From NCBI RefSeq assembly GCF_000424285.1, contig NZ_AUJP01000009.1, forward strand, positions 124,001 to 188,000: a DNA stretch of 64,000 nt. Direction: 5' to 3'. The stretch is from Butyrivibrio sp. MB2005. Lineage in GTDB: Bacteria > Bacillota > Clostridia > Lachnospirales > Lachnospiraceae. The position numbers and the translations under genes were made by a program. The notes beneath the pieces are model-generated. The model did no database searches, was not told where the DNA came from, and saw only the letters and a program-made list of their open reading frames with translations. Below, in pieces: positions 1-9,161 of this stretch (position 1 is its first letter; each line of letters starts with the position of its first letter).

Positions 1-522
1 TTTAAGTTCAAGTTTTTTCACATAATACAGGGGATATCTGATCTGGTGATAGATTCCAAGGGCTATAAGGATATCTCCCGGTAAATTTCCGTTCATGTGG
101 GTGTGGAGATCTGAATTAAATTTATATTCCTTGCGAACTCTGGTCTTGAAAATGGTCTTAGGAAGCCCAAGCTGATAGTCCTTTGTCTGGCTCATAAGGG
201 TCTTTGCGATAGCCGGTATGGCCGCCTTCATAAGCACATTTCCATCCTTGTCGATATTAGCTATTTCCACATCGCCAAGCCTAAATATATAACTCTCGTT
301 ATTGTATGAATCCACATAACAAGGCACTTCTCCGCGTATCTCCAGCATTCCTTCTCTGTTTTGAGAAAGGGGAAGATCGCATATTCGGGCCAGATTCCGT
401 ATGAGATTTCCTGTGTGGTGATTGGGCGTCGAGAGCACGTAGAATACCTTATCAAGCTCCTTATACAGGCTGACTATGATATCTTTTTCAGTATCCAGAA
501 AAAGGCAGGTAAAATATGTCAT
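1..522 (-). CDS. Adenosine deaminase-like metal hydrolase, 5' part only (runs off the window)
   Basis: An open frame runs from an ATG at 522 to the window edge (174 codons, no stop), with GGAGGG just upstream. The last 40 residues include DLHTHMNGNL, which matches the first metal-binding motif of adenosine deaminase and AMP deaminase-type amidohydrolases (HxH near the start of the barrel). About 135 residues come before that motif, which is much more than in classical adenosine deaminase. This extra N-terminal region (starting MTYFTCLFLD) has no motif I recognise. The catalytic half lies outside the window, so the substrate cannot be assigned. The gene is divergent from the glycosyltransferase at 715. 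Confidence 0.72.
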   Translation of the reverse strand, partial: MTYFTCLFLDTEKDIIVSLYKELDKVFYVLSTPNHHTGNLIRNLARICDLPLSQNREGMLEIRGEVPCYVDSYNNESYIFRLGDVEIANIDKDGNVLMKAAIPAIAKTLMSQTKDYQLGLPKTIFKTRVRKEYKFNSDLHTHMNGNLPGDILIALGIYHQIRYPLYYVKKLELK

Positions 523-714
523 TTATAGACCCTCCTTAAGATAAACGGCAGGTTTGGGATCATGAATGCATCCTTGTACGTTATATTTTACCAAAACTAT
601 CATAGATTTGAACTTAATTCTAATATTGATTTATAATAGCTAAGGAATTAAACGCGATTTCGATTTTTGTGCGTCTCCGGTACGCAAATGCTATGAGTTA
701 GGGGAGATATATTT

Positions 715-2208
715 ATGGACATCTGTCTTTTGAACGATTCGTTTCCGCCCGTTATCGATGGCGTGGCTAACGTAGTAATGAACTACGGCAAACTTCTTAC
801 GGAAAATCACGGAGCAAATGTAATAGTGGGGACTCCTAAGTATCCCAATGCCAATTATGAAGGCTATCCCTATAAGGTAATCCCTTATAAAAGTCTTGAT
901 ACCACTGATCTTGTGGCAGGCTACAGAGCAGGTAACCCCTTAGCTATGCGTGAGATTAATCAGATGGCTGAATTTGCGCCTGATATCATCCACACTCACT
1001 GCCCCGCTTCTTCAACCATAATGGCGAGAATTCTGCAAAATGAGACCGGAGCTCCCATTGTTTTCACATATCACACTAAATTTGATGTGGATATTGCAAG
1101 GGCTGTGGGCGAAGGCTTTTTGAAAACAGAGACCATCAAGGCTATGGTAAGCAATATTTCGGCCTGTGACGAGGTTTGGGTTGTTTCTGAAGGTGCAGGT
1201 CAAAATCTTCGTTCTCTTGGCTATGAAGGGGATTACAGGGTTGTTTCCAACGGTGTGGACTTTGCTAAGGGCCGAGTTGAGAAGGCCGCCGTGGATGAGA
1301 TCAGCAAAACTTACGGTCTTCCCGATGATATCCCGGTTTATCTTTTTGTAGGAAGAATGATGAAATATAAGGGTCTTCCCATAATTATTGACGCTCTTTC
1401 TGACCTGTCCGCCAAGGGTATCGACTATCGCATGCTTTTTGTGGGCGGCGGAGCTGATGTGGAAGAAATGCAGCAAAAAGCCAGAATGCATGGCATTGCT
1501 CTTGATATTTACGATGCAGAGGGGAATCTTACCCATGAAGACGGCGATTCCGACAACACAGGAAAAATCATCTTCACAGGTCCCGTGCACGACAGAGAAA
1601 AGCTCAGAGCCTTCAATACAAGAGCTGATCTTTTCCTTTTCCCTTCCGTATATGACACCAACGGCATCGTAGTCCGCGAAGCAGCGGCCTGTGGTCTTGC
1701 CAGTGTACTGATAAAGGGCTCCTGCGCTGCAGAGGGCATAACTGATGGCAGAAATGGCTTCCTTATTGACGAAACCGCCAAATCCATGGCTGAACTCCTT
1801 ATAAGAACAGCTAAAGATCTGCCCTATCTTCGTGATGCAGGAACTCATGCCATGGATGAAATCTATATTTCCTGGGATGACAGCGTAAAAGCTGCATACG
1901 AACGCTACGGCGAGATTCGCGAACTTGTGGCAAACGGTACAATTACCCGCCGCAAGAAGCATGGCTCTGATTACTTCCTGGAGTCCGCTTCTCTTATTGT
2001 AAACGGCACAGAGCATGTTTTTGACATCCCCAGAAACATCTACGGCGGCATGAAGGAGAACTTCGAAGATTTCAAGGGCGAGCTCAAGGGAAATATCGAA
2101 GATTTCAAGGACAACATGGATGATCTGAGAGATGGCATCAAAGAAAACATCGAAGAAATGAGAGACAATATCGAGGATTTTTTCTCTAAAAAAGATAGCG
2201 AAGAATGA
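715..2208 (+). CDS. GT4-type glycosyltransferase with amphipathic C-terminal tail
   Basis: The 497-residue protein has the two Rossmann halves of GT-B retaining glycosyltransferases. The N-terminal half opens MDICLLNDSFPPVIDGVA and contains DIIHTHCPAS. The C-terminal half has FVGRMMKYKG and the nucleotide-sugar motif FPSVYDTNGIVVREAAACG, with the conserved Glu near residue 322. These features fit the GT4 family, which includes diacylglycerol glucosyltransferases and other glycolipid enzymes. Residues from about 447 to the end form a charged, repetitive helix of ENFEDFK/NIEDFKDN-type units, a plausible membrane-surface anchor. GGGGAGA precedes the ATG. The GH13 gene follows after 60 bp, so the two are probably co-transcribed. 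The acceptor is unknown. Confidence 0.85.
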   Translation: MDICLLNDSFPPVIDGVANVVMNYGKLLTENHGANVIVGTPKYPNANYEGYPYKVIPYKSLDTTDLVAGYRAGNPLAMREINQMAEFAPDIIHTHCPASSTIMARILQNETGAPIVFTYHTKFDVDIARAVGEGFLKTETIKAMVSNISACDEVWVVSEGAGQNLRSLGYEGDYRVVSNGVDFAKGRVEKAAVDEISKTYGLPDDIPVYLFVGRMMKYKGLPIIIDALSDLSAKGIDYRMLFVGGGADVEEMQQKARMHGIALDIYDAEGNLTHEDGDSDNTGKIIFTGPVHDREKLRAFNTRADLFLFPSVYDTNGIVVREAAACGLASVLIKGSCAAEGITDGRNGFLIDETAKSMAELLIRTAKDLPYLRDAGTHAMDEIYISWDDSVKAAYERYGEIRELVANGTITRRKKHGSDYFLESASLIVNGTEHVFDIPRNIYGGMKENFEDFKGELKGNIEDFKDNMDDLRDGIKENIEEMRDNIEDFFSKKDSEE

Positions 2209-2268
2209 TATTTGCCCGCTTTATGCCTGTTTTGTGTGTTGCGGAGACTAAATTCGGAGGTAGCTTAA

Positions 2269-3921
2269 ATGGGAGAAACTGAAAGATATAAAAAAGACTG
2301 GTATAAGCAAATGAGCTTCTATCAGATCTGGGTTCGAAGCTTCGCTGATGGAAACGGCGATGGTATCGGTGATCTGTATGGAGTTTATGACAAGCTTGAA
2401 TACGTAAAATCACTTGGAGTGGATGGAATCTGGTTTTCACCGGTTTATCCATCCCCCAATGCCGACTACGGCTACGATATTTCAGATTACAAGGATATTC
2501 ATCCTGATTTCGGAACCCTGGATCAGTTCAAAAAGGTTCTCGAAAAAGCCCATTCTCTGGGCCTTAAGATTATCATGGATCTTGTGGTAAACCACACCTC
2601 TGACGAACATCCATGGTTTAAGGAGAGCAGAAAGGGCAAAGATAACCCCTATAGCGATTATTATATCTGGCGCGATGAGCCAAATAACTGGGATAGTCTT
2701 TTCGAGGGAAAAGCTTGGGAATATGACGAGCAGCGTGGTCAGTACTATCTGCATATTTTTGCTAAAAAGCAGCCGGATCTTAACATGGATAACCCAAAGG
2801 TGCGTGAGGAAGTTGAATCCATAATGCGCTTCTGGCTTGATATGGGTGTGGACGGTTTCAGAGAAGACGTCATCAACTTTATCTCCAAAAAAGAGGGGCT
2901 TCCCAACGGCCTGCCCTTTATCCCTGCAGTAAACGGTATGCCCCACTACAAGGATGGCCCTCATATTCACGAATATATGGCGCAGTTCCGCAAGGTTTGC
3001 AATGAATACGACTGTTTCCAGATCGGTGAAGGGCCCATGACCACGGTGAATTCTGCCCTGAAATACCTTACAGGCCCCACAAAATCCCTGGATATGATGA
3101 TATCCTTCGATCACATGATGGCGGACTGTGTATATACCGAATACGTGCACCGTCCTTTTTCCCTGGTTAAGCTGAAAAAGGCCTTTTCAAAGTGGCAATA
3201 CGCCCTTGCAGGAAAAGCCTGGAACTCTCTTTACCTGGAAAATCACGACCATCCCAGGATTATCAGCAGATATGGCAGTGAAAAATACTGGAGAGAAAGC
3301 GGAACCATGCTGGCAGCAAGCTTCCTATTCCAGCGAGGAACACCCTTTATCTATCAGGGTCAGGAAATCGGCATGACAAATATACGTCTTAGATCTATCC
3401 ATCAGTACGTGGATGTTTCCTCTAAAACCAACTATCATACCTATCACCTGAAGGAAAAGACCTCTAAGCGCATGCACCGTATTCATCTATCCAGCAGAGA
3501 TTCTGCCAGGACGCCCATGCAGTGGAACGACCATAAATACGCCGGTTTTTCCAAGGTTCGGCCCTGGTTTTACGTAAATCCCAACTATAAAATGGTGAAT
3601 GTGGCCGCTGAAGAAAATGATAAGCTGAGCATTCTGAATTTCTACAGGAAATGCCTTGACCTTAGAAAGCACTCAAAAGCACTGCTATATGGCAGCTATA
3701 AAGAGTATTATCCCAAGGATAAATTCATCTATGTGTACGAGCGCGCATATAAAAACATCCGATATTTAATCATATGCTCATTTACCAGTTTGACGTTAAC
3801 CGTGCGGATTCCCACGGAATACGAAGGTAAAAAGGGTGAGCTTATACTGTGTAATTACCGCGGCCATGCAGGAGAGTTATACAGACCCTACGAATGCAGA
3901 GTGTATAGATTTAAGGTGTAA
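2269..3921 (+). CDS. GH13 alpha-glucosidase / oligo-1,6-glucosidase
   Basis: This is a full-length (550 aa) GH13 protein of the oligo-1,6-glucosidase, trehalose-6-phosphate hydrolase and sucrose isomerase-like group. It starts with the typical YQIWVRSFADGNGDGIGDL. Catalytic residues can be placed: the nucleophile D200 in DGFREDVIN, the acid/base E254 in QIGEG, and the transition-state Asp D327 in LENHDHPR. The DLVVNHTSDEHPWF region is also present. There is no signal peptide, so the enzyme is cytoplasmic and likely acts on short alpha-glucosides. GGAGG precedes the ATG. Exact linkage specificity cannot be read from the sequence. Confidence 0.93.
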   Translation: MGETERYKKDWYKQMSFYQIWVRSFADGNGDGIGDLYGVYDKLEYVKSLGVDGIWFSPVYPSPNADYGYDISDYKDIHPDFGTLDQFKKVLEKAHSLGLKIIMDLVVNHTSDEHPWFKESRKGKDNPYSDYYIWRDEPNNWDSLFEGKAWEYDEQRGQYYLHIFAKKQPDLNMDNPKVREEVESIMRFWLDMGVDGFREDVINFISKKEGLPNGLPFIPAVNGMPHYKDGPHIHEYMAQFRKVCNEYDCFQIGEGPMTTVNSALKYLTGPTKSLDMMISFDHMMADCVYTEYVHRPFSLVKLKKAFSKWQYALAGKAWNSLYLENHDHPRIISRYGSEKYWRESGTMLAASFLFQRGTPFIYQGQEIGMTNIRLRSIHQYVDVSSKTNYHTYHLKEKTSKRMHRIHLSSRDSARTPMQWNDHKYAGFSKVRPWFYVNPNYKMVNVAAEENDKLSILNFYRKCLDLRKHSKALLYGSYKEYYPKDKFIYVYERAYKNIRYLIICSFTSLTLTVRIPTEYEGKKGELILCNYRGHAGELYRPYECRVYRFKV

Positions 3922-3924
3922 AAT

Positions 3925-4047
3925 AGGATTTCGCTTGCGAAATCCTCGCGCGCGAGCGGTATTGCGAAGCAATATCCTTCATCTCCGCGAGCTGCGCATC
4001 CTGCGGAGCACTTTTAATTTCATAGGAATTTCCTATGAAATTAAAAA
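3925..4047. repeat. Cluster of three hairpin palindromes between convergent genes
   Basis: Three successive inverted repeats fill the gap between the GH13 gene and the convergent ECF gene. The first is 3925-3946 (arms AGGATTTCG/CGAAATCCT). The second is 3958-3977 (core ATTGC-GAA-GCAAT). The third, 4013-4047, is nearly perfect (arms of about 16 bp, TTTTAATTTCATAGGA, loop ATT). The last one carries A/T tracts at both ends and can serve as a bidirectional terminator. The other two resemble short dispersed palindromes of the REP type. Confidence 0.7.
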
Positions 4048-4077
4048 GATAATTTTATTAGCACTGCTTTTCCGTTT

Positions 4078-4683
4078 TCAGCCTGCCTTTTTTACCTGTT
4101 TGGGTGCTGCAACGGGAAGTATGTCTGCTTTATTGAGAGCAGGACGAAGTGCATTGTAAAGCACAACTGCGATTACTGAGTTAATTACTGCATTTATGAT
4201 AGTAGCATAAGTAGTGATGGCTACAAGTGCGCTTATTGCAGATGCAGCCTTCTCAGCGTTGGGTGTAAGAAGTGTGTACCATACATACTTAAGAGCGGGC
4301 TCAAATACACAGTTGAAGCCAAGTCCTGCTATTGCTGCAATTATTGACCACTTAAATACATAGGATTTCTTCTTTTCTTCAGAAATATGTGCAATCTTAT
4401 GTGCTACAAGGCCTACCACAAGTCCGATAACCAGCTTGCAGATGAACGTCCTGGGCGCGGAGGCTGCAAAACCACCGAGTATATCAGCAACTGACAGTCC
4501 TACAGCCCCGGCAAGTCCGCCGTATAAGCCGCCCAGAAGTAATGCGCCGAGTACAACAAAAGCATTACCTACATGAACCTTTGTGCCTGATGCGTTAATC
4601 GCAGGAAAAATGGCATATCCCACATAGCAAAGCGCAGCCATGAGTCCTGCGTATGTGATTTTTAATACCTTTTCGTTCTTCAT
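4078..4683 (-). CDS. ECF transporter substrate-binding (S) component
   Basis: The 201-residue protein is very hydrophobic, with about five or six membrane helices. It carries the S-component signature KVHVGNAFVVLGALLLGG followed by GLAGAVGLSVADILGG. S components bind vitamins or metals in the membrane and dock onto a shared EcfAA'T module, which is not in this window. The divergent neighbour is a MocR-family protein. MocR regulators of the PdxR type often control vitamin B6 genes, so a pyridoxine-type substrate is a reasonable guess. GGAGGAG precedes the start. Specificity is inferred only from this neighbourhood. Confidence 0.82.
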   Translation of the reverse strand: MKNEKVLKITYAGLMAALCYVGYAIFPAINASGTKVHVGNAFVVLGALLLGGLYGGLAGAVGLSVADILGGFAASAPRTFICKLVIGLVVGLVAHKIAHISEEKKKSYVFKWSIIAAIAGLGFNCVFEPALKYVWYTLLTPNAEKAASAISALVAITTYATIINAVINSVIAVVLYNALRPALNKADILPVAAPKQVKKAG

Positions 4684-4794
4684 AATCTCCTCCTTCGGGT
4701 ATTCTTCTCTCTTGACTAATAAATTGAACCTAATATATCATCAAACTGGTAGCATTAAAAATATCAGTTTTGGAAAATTTTATATAACCAGATT

Positions 4795-5880
4795 ATGAAA
4801 AAAGAAAAACGTTATCTAACTATTTACGAACAGGTCAAAGATGATATCATTGAGGGACGCTTCACAAGAGGCTCAAAACTGCCCTCTAAACGTGTAATGG
4901 CTGAAAACCACGGAGTAAGCGTTATCACTGTGGAACATGCTTATGAACTTCTTACTGAAGAGGGTTATATCATGCCCCAGGAAAAAAGCGGTTATTTTGT
5001 CACTTTTGATGATAAGGACATCTATGTGGGTGCTTCTCCCGGCTCCGGAAGGTCTTTTTTTCCTCAAAATATTCCGCCGGTAAGCTCTACAGAAGATAAT
5101 CCTCTTAGTTTTTCCTACTCTATTTATGCCAAGACCGTTCGCCGCGTTCTGAGTGAATACGGTCCTTATATCATGGAAAAATCCCCCAAAACAGGCCTAC
5201 CGCAGCTTCGCACAGCCATAGCTGATTATCTTGAAAGAAGCCGACGTGTAGAGGTTTCACCTGATCAGATCATCATAGGCGCCGGCGCAGAATATCTCTA
5301 CAGCCTGATAGTTCAGACCTTTGGCAGAGACATTGTTTATGGGGTGGAAAGCCCTTCCTATCAGAAAATTGCCAAGGTTTACACCGCCGGCGGAGCAAAT
5401 ATCAGAATGCTTAAGCTTGGCTCAGACGGAATAGAAAGCGACGAATTATGGTCAGGAGACATGAAAATCCTTCATATTACTCCTTACAGAAGCTTTCCCA
5501 GCGGTGTAACTGCTTCTGCCTCCAAAAAGAGAGAATACCTCAAATGGAGCAAAAAATGTGACGGGACAATAATTGAAGATGACTTTGAATCGGAATTTAC
5601 CCCCAGCAGAAAGCCTGAGGAAACGATATTTTCATTGGACGAAGACGGCCGCGTGATATACATAAATACTTTTACAAGAACTATCGGAAGCTATATCCGA
5701 TGCGCCTATATGGTCCTTCCCCAAAAACTACTAAGTTTGTTTGGGGAAAGGACAGGCTTCTACGAATGCCCTGTTCCTACGTTGGAACAGCTGGCAATCG
5801 CAAATCTTTTGGATAGTGGTGATTTTGAGCGTCATATAAACAAAGTCAGACGTCAAAATCGTAAAAAACGTGCAGATTAG
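4795..5880 (+). CDS. MocR/GntR-family regulator, C-terminally short and lacking the PLP lysine
   Basis: Residues 1-75 form a GntR winged helix (YEQVKDDIIEGRFTRGSKLPSKRVMA spans the motif). The rest is a fold-type I aminotransferase domain with MocR landmarks: IIEDDFESEF, HITPYRSFPSG and YINTFTRTIGSYIR. In MocR proteins the last motif normally reads TFSKTL, with the Lys that binds PLP. Here that position is Arg295. The protein ends at 361 residues in GDFERHINKVRRQNRKKRAD, about 100 short of the family, and its stop overlaps the end of the convergent peptidase gene. No Shine-Dalgarno is visible. A TATATA box at 4781-4786 would put the RNA start almost on the ATG. It may be a PLP-independent regulator or a decaying gene. 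Confidence 0.8.
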   Translation: MKKEKRYLTIYEQVKDDIIEGRFTRGSKLPSKRVMAENHGVSVITVEHAYELLTEEGYIMPQEKSGYFVTFDDKDIYVGASPGSGRSFFPQNIPPVSSTEDNPLSFSYSIYAKTVRRVLSEYGPYIMEKSPKTGLPQLRTAIADYLERSRRVEVSPDQIIIGAGAEYLYSLIVQTFGRDIVYGVESPSYQKIAKVYTAGGANIRMLKLGSDGIESDELWSGDMKILHITPYRSFPSGVTASASKKREYLKWSKKCDGTIIEDDFESEFTPSRKPEETIFSLDEDGRVIYINTFTRTIGSYIRCAYMVLPQKLLSLFGERTGFYECPVPTLEQLAIANLLDSGDFERHINKVRRQNRKKRAD

Positions 5881-7550
5881 TCAAGTTTTGACTCCATCAT
5901 CTCTGCAAGTTCAGCTATGGTGCCATCCTTGAAGGGGCTCTTTAAGTTAACTTTTTCAAGCTCTGTCTCGTAGAAGTCGCTTACAGACAGCTTACAAAGC
6001 TCAAGATAATGGTTCCATGCATCTTTGTAATCCTTATCCATCCATACCTTGAACTGCATTGCCACTACGCTTGCAAGTACATAATCGATGTAATAGAAAG
6101 GATTCCAGAAGATGTGGCCCTGCTTCTGCCAGAAACCGCCTTCATCGAAGAACTCGTCTCCATCGAAGTCAAGCCAGGGTCTGTAGGTCTTCTCAAGTTC
6201 CTTCCATACAGCCTTTCTCTCAGCGGGAGTCATCTCCGGCTTTTCATAAACAATATGCTGGAACTCATCAACCATGCATCCGTAAGGAATGAAGGTTATT
6301 GAATCCTGAAGGTGCATCTTGAGATAATCCTCTGATCTGTCGCCAAAGAACTTATCCATCCAGCCATAGGTGAAGTATTCCATGGACATGGAGTGAATCT
6401 CTGCCGTCTCCATTGTAAGGTCATTATGTTCGATAATCTCGTCATTTCTGGTTACATAGCCCTGGAATGCATGTCCGCACTCATGGGTAATAACATCAAC
6501 GTCACCGCTTGTTCCGTTGAAATTAGCAAAAATAATGGGCGCCTTGTACTTAGGAAGATAATTCATATAACCGCCCTGCTTCTTGGTCTTTCTGCCAAGA
6601 ACATCAAAAAGCTCGTTTTCAGTCATGAAATCGAAGAATTCTGCTGTCTCAGGTGAAAGCTCCCTATACATCTTAAGTCCGGCTTCCATGATCTCCTCAG
6701 GTGTTCCTGTGGGTTCCGGATTACCGTTTTTGAAAAATACGTCATTATCGTAGTATTTAAGCTCATCAACACCGATCTGACCCTTTCTCTTTTCCTGGAT
6801 CATTTTAACAAGAGGTACGAAGGATTCCTTAACCTGCTTTCTGAAATTCTCAACCTCAGGTCTTCTGTAGGAGTTTCTGGTCATTCTGTTGTAGCCAAGC
6901 TCGATGAAATTGTCATAACCCAGCTCTTTCGCCTGTTTTGTTCTGTTTTTTACAAGCTGATCATAGATATCATCAATCTCGTCTGTAACAGATAAGAAGT
7001 ACTCACTAAGTGCCTTCCATGCACGTTTTCTGGTATCTCTGTCGCTGTTTGTCAGGAATTTGCGAAGCAGGGATATATTGTACTCTTCTCCGTCAAAAGG
7101 AATCTTTGCGGATGCAATGATCTTGTCGTATCTGGAAATAAGTGCATTTTCCTCCTGCATAAGGGGAAGGATCTTCTCATCAATGGATTTCATTGATAAC
7201 TCCATGTTTTTGAATGCTACCTTACCGATCTTTGACTCCAGATAATCTCTGTAAGGTGATGCGTAAAGCACTTTTTTATACTCATTTACATACTGTGATA
7301 TTACAGGAGAAATCTCGTCGATATAGTCGTTTTCTTTTGCATAAAACTCTTCTGTAGTATCGATATCATGTCTGAAAACACCGATGATGATGTTAGTATA
7401 AACATCTCCGGTAAATTCATAGTATTTTCTGTGAAGCTCAAACTGCTCTTCTCCGCTTTTTGCCGCCTTGCTGTCAGCGATCAGTTTATCAAAAAAGCTT
7501 TTCACTTCATCCATATCCACACGTTTGTATGGCATCTCTGATAATTTCAT
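5877..7550 (-). CDS. pepF: M3-family oligoendopeptidase F
   Basis: This 557-residue cytoplasmic zinc peptidase carries the HEXXH motif as HECGH at residues 356-360 (ITHECGHAFQGY). A downstream Glu-rich helix (ETAEIHSMSMEYF) supplies the third ligand, as in the M3 family. The family cleaves short peptides inside the cell. The length fits the shorter M3 oligoendopeptidases of Firmicutes. The start MKLSEMPYKR follows a CTGAAT-rich leader with only a weak Shine-Dalgarno. Its 3' end overlaps the last codons of the MocR gene on the other strand by four bases. Confidence 0.92.
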   Translation of the reverse strand: MKLSEMPYKRVDMDEVKSFFDKLIADSKAAKSGEEQFELHRKYYEFTGDVYTNIIIGVFRHDIDTTEEFYAKENDYIDEISPVISQYVNEYKKVLYASPYRDYLESKIGKVAFKNMELSMKSIDEKILPLMQEENALISRYDKIIASAKIPFDGEEYNISLLRKFLTNSDRDTRKRAWKALSEYFLSVTDEIDDIYDQLVKNRTKQAKELGYDNFIELGYNRMTRNSYRRPEVENFRKQVKESFVPLVKMIQEKRKGQIGVDELKYYDNDVFFKNGNPEPTGTPEEIMEAGLKMYRELSPETAEFFDFMTENELFDVLGRKTKKQGGYMNYLPKYKAPIIFANFNGTSGDVDVITHECGHAFQGYVTRNDEIIEHNDLTMETAEIHSMSMEYFTYGWMDKFFGDRSEDYLKMHLQDSITFIPYGCMVDEFQHIVYEKPEMTPAERKAVWKELEKTYRPWLDFDGDEFFDEGGFWQKQGHIFWNPFYYIDYVLASVVAMQFKVWMDKDYKDAWNHYLELCKLSVSDFYETELEKVNLKSPFKDGTIAELAEMMESKLD

Positions 7551-7688
7551 ATTCAGGTCCTCAACTTTCTAATACACTTTCAATTTTGCCACTCTGCAAA
7601 ACAAGTCTAATTATAGTATTTATGCGGATTAGACACAAGTGTTGATTAAATTTTTCAGTTGCGATTTGTTTTTATTTTTGTGTTGTTT

Positions 7689-7704
7689 TGATGTAATGAC
7701 ATCA
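7689..7704. repeat. TGATGT-N4-ACATCA inverted repeat (isolated site)
   Basis: The sequence TGATGTAATGACATCA lies in the intergenic region between pepF and the binding-protein gene. It is the same arrangement (two hexamers, 4-bp spacer) that is enriched upstream of parA. I infer a binding site of the replicon's RHH protein; a local regulator is an alternative. Confidence 0.5.
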
Positions 7705-7841
7705 TTATATTTTTGTATCTCGTCATCATTTTATTCACGCTATATTATTTATTAATAAACTTTTTATTAGGTGGTACGACTATACGACACCTATAATAAT
7801 TATGTAGGCGTAGTATATTCATGAATCGGAGGTTTGTGAAA

Positions 7842-9146
7842 ATGAAGTTTAATAAACTAATTGCTCTGATTACCGCTATTTTACTATGTTTTATGGCTTC
7901 TGGCTGCGGAAAAGGAGCAGAGTCAGAAGTATCAGAAGAAGTAGATAATTCAGGTCAGGAGATAACTCTCCTAAACATCAAAAGCGAAGTTTCTTCTCAG
8001 CTGGAGGAACTTGCTGCTCAATATAAGGCAGAAACCGGGATTACAGTCAATGTGATCAGCGTTCAGTCAGGCGTAGACGCTCAGGCTACTCTGAAGGGAT
8101 ACTACCTCTCAGATCAGATGCCTGACATTATAGCCTGTGAGGCATCAGGATTTGAAAACTGGGACGGTCTTCTGGTTGATCTCAGCGATCAGAACTGGGC
8201 TTCACGAACTGACGCAGCCTATTCCGATTCCACATACGGAGTTATTGGCTTCCCCTACACAACTGAGGCAATAGGCCTTGCTTATAACGCTGACATTCTG
8301 AATAAAGCAGGTATTGACCCTGCCACAATAACAGGCCCTGAAAGTATGAAGGCTGCTTTTGAAACTTTGGATTCAAAAAAGAGTGAGCTTGGTCTTACTG
8401 CTGTAATCGGTTACTGCGCTGAACCTACAGAGGTTGGCTGGTCCGCAGGAAACCACATTATGGGCGCATATATAGATTCAGGTCTTGCCAGAACAGATAC
8501 AACATATATTGATCTTTTAAATAACGGCGGCCAGTTCGACGAAGAGCGAATAAATGCATATGCAGAAATGATTGGTCTTTTCAATCAGTATTCTAATTCT
8601 GCAGTCCTTACACAGCCTGCTTACAACGATCAGGTACTAGGATTTGCGTCAGGAAAATACGCCTTTGTCACACAGGGTTCCTGGATAGGTGCCACAATGA
8701 CCGGCGATGATTCCGATGCCTACGCTGCAGCAGGTAATTTTGAAGTAGGAATGCTTCCTTACGCTTTCCAGGATGGAATGGACACAATCCTTACCAGTGC
8801 TCCTTCCTGGTGGGCTGTAATAAAGGAAGGCGATGTAGAAACCTCCAAGGCTTTCCTCCAGTGGTGCTCAGAAGACAGCGCTCAGCAGATACTTGTAGAA
8901 AAGGCGGGTTTTGTAAGTCCTTTCAAGGATTGTAAATATGTAGCATCCGATCCTTTCGCAAAGGTTATTTCCAGCTATATTTCAGCAGGGAAAACTTCTA
9001 ACTGGCACTGGATGAACATGCCTGAGGGCCTTGGGCAGAACGGTTTTTCCTACGCATTTTTCAATTACGCATCCGGAACTACCGATGCTGCGGGATTTGT
9101 ACAGGAACTTAAGGATATAGCTACCGAATGGTACTCAAAATTATAA
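7842..9146 (+). CDS. Sugar-type ABC solute-binding lipoprotein (no permease nearby)
   Basis: A lipoprotein signal (MKFNKLIALITAILLCFMASGC, lipid Cys22) precedes a family 1 extracellular binding fold (EITLLNIKSEVSSQLEELAAQYKAETG and QGSWIGA). The start at 7842 is chosen because the lipoprotein signal begins there and CGGAGG lies about ten bases upstream. The gene is followed after 15 bp by a chemoreceptor, and no permease or ATPase gene lies next to it. A role as a ligand carrier for chemotaxis is therefore more likely than plain import. Many family 1 proteins bind oligosaccharides, but the ligand is unknown. Confidence 0.87.
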   Translation: MKFNKLIALITAILLCFMASGCGKGAESEVSEEVDNSGQEITLLNIKSEVSSQLEELAAQYKAETGITVNVISVQSGVDAQATLKGYYLSDQMPDIIACEASGFENWDGLLVDLSDQNWASRTDAAYSDSTYGVIGFPYTTEAIGLAYNADILNKAGIDPATITGPESMKAAFETLDSKKSELGLTAVIGYCAEPTEVGWSAGNHIMGAYIDSGLARTDTTYIDLLNNGGQFDEERINAYAEMIGLFNQYSNSAVLTQPAYNDQVLGFASGKYAFVTQGSWIGATMTGDDSDAYAAAGNFEVGMLPYAFQDGMDTILTSAPSWWAVIKEGDVETSKAFLQWCSEDSAQQILVEKAGFVSPFKDCKYVASDPFAKVISSYISAGKTSNWHWMNMPEGLGQNGFSYAFFNYASGTTDAAGFVQELKDIATEWYSKL

Positions 9147-9161
9147 GAGGAGGTGAGGATT

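Noticed and set aside
1012-2016. Minus-strand frame of 334 residues
   Set aside because: It is fully antisense to the glycosyltransferase, whose motifs are complete; the composition (many Cys, His, Ser) is typical of a shadow frame.
4684-4794. Riboswitch in front of the ECF S component
   Set aside because: The 110-bp divergent gap is too short and shows no TPP, FMN or other known riboswitch core.
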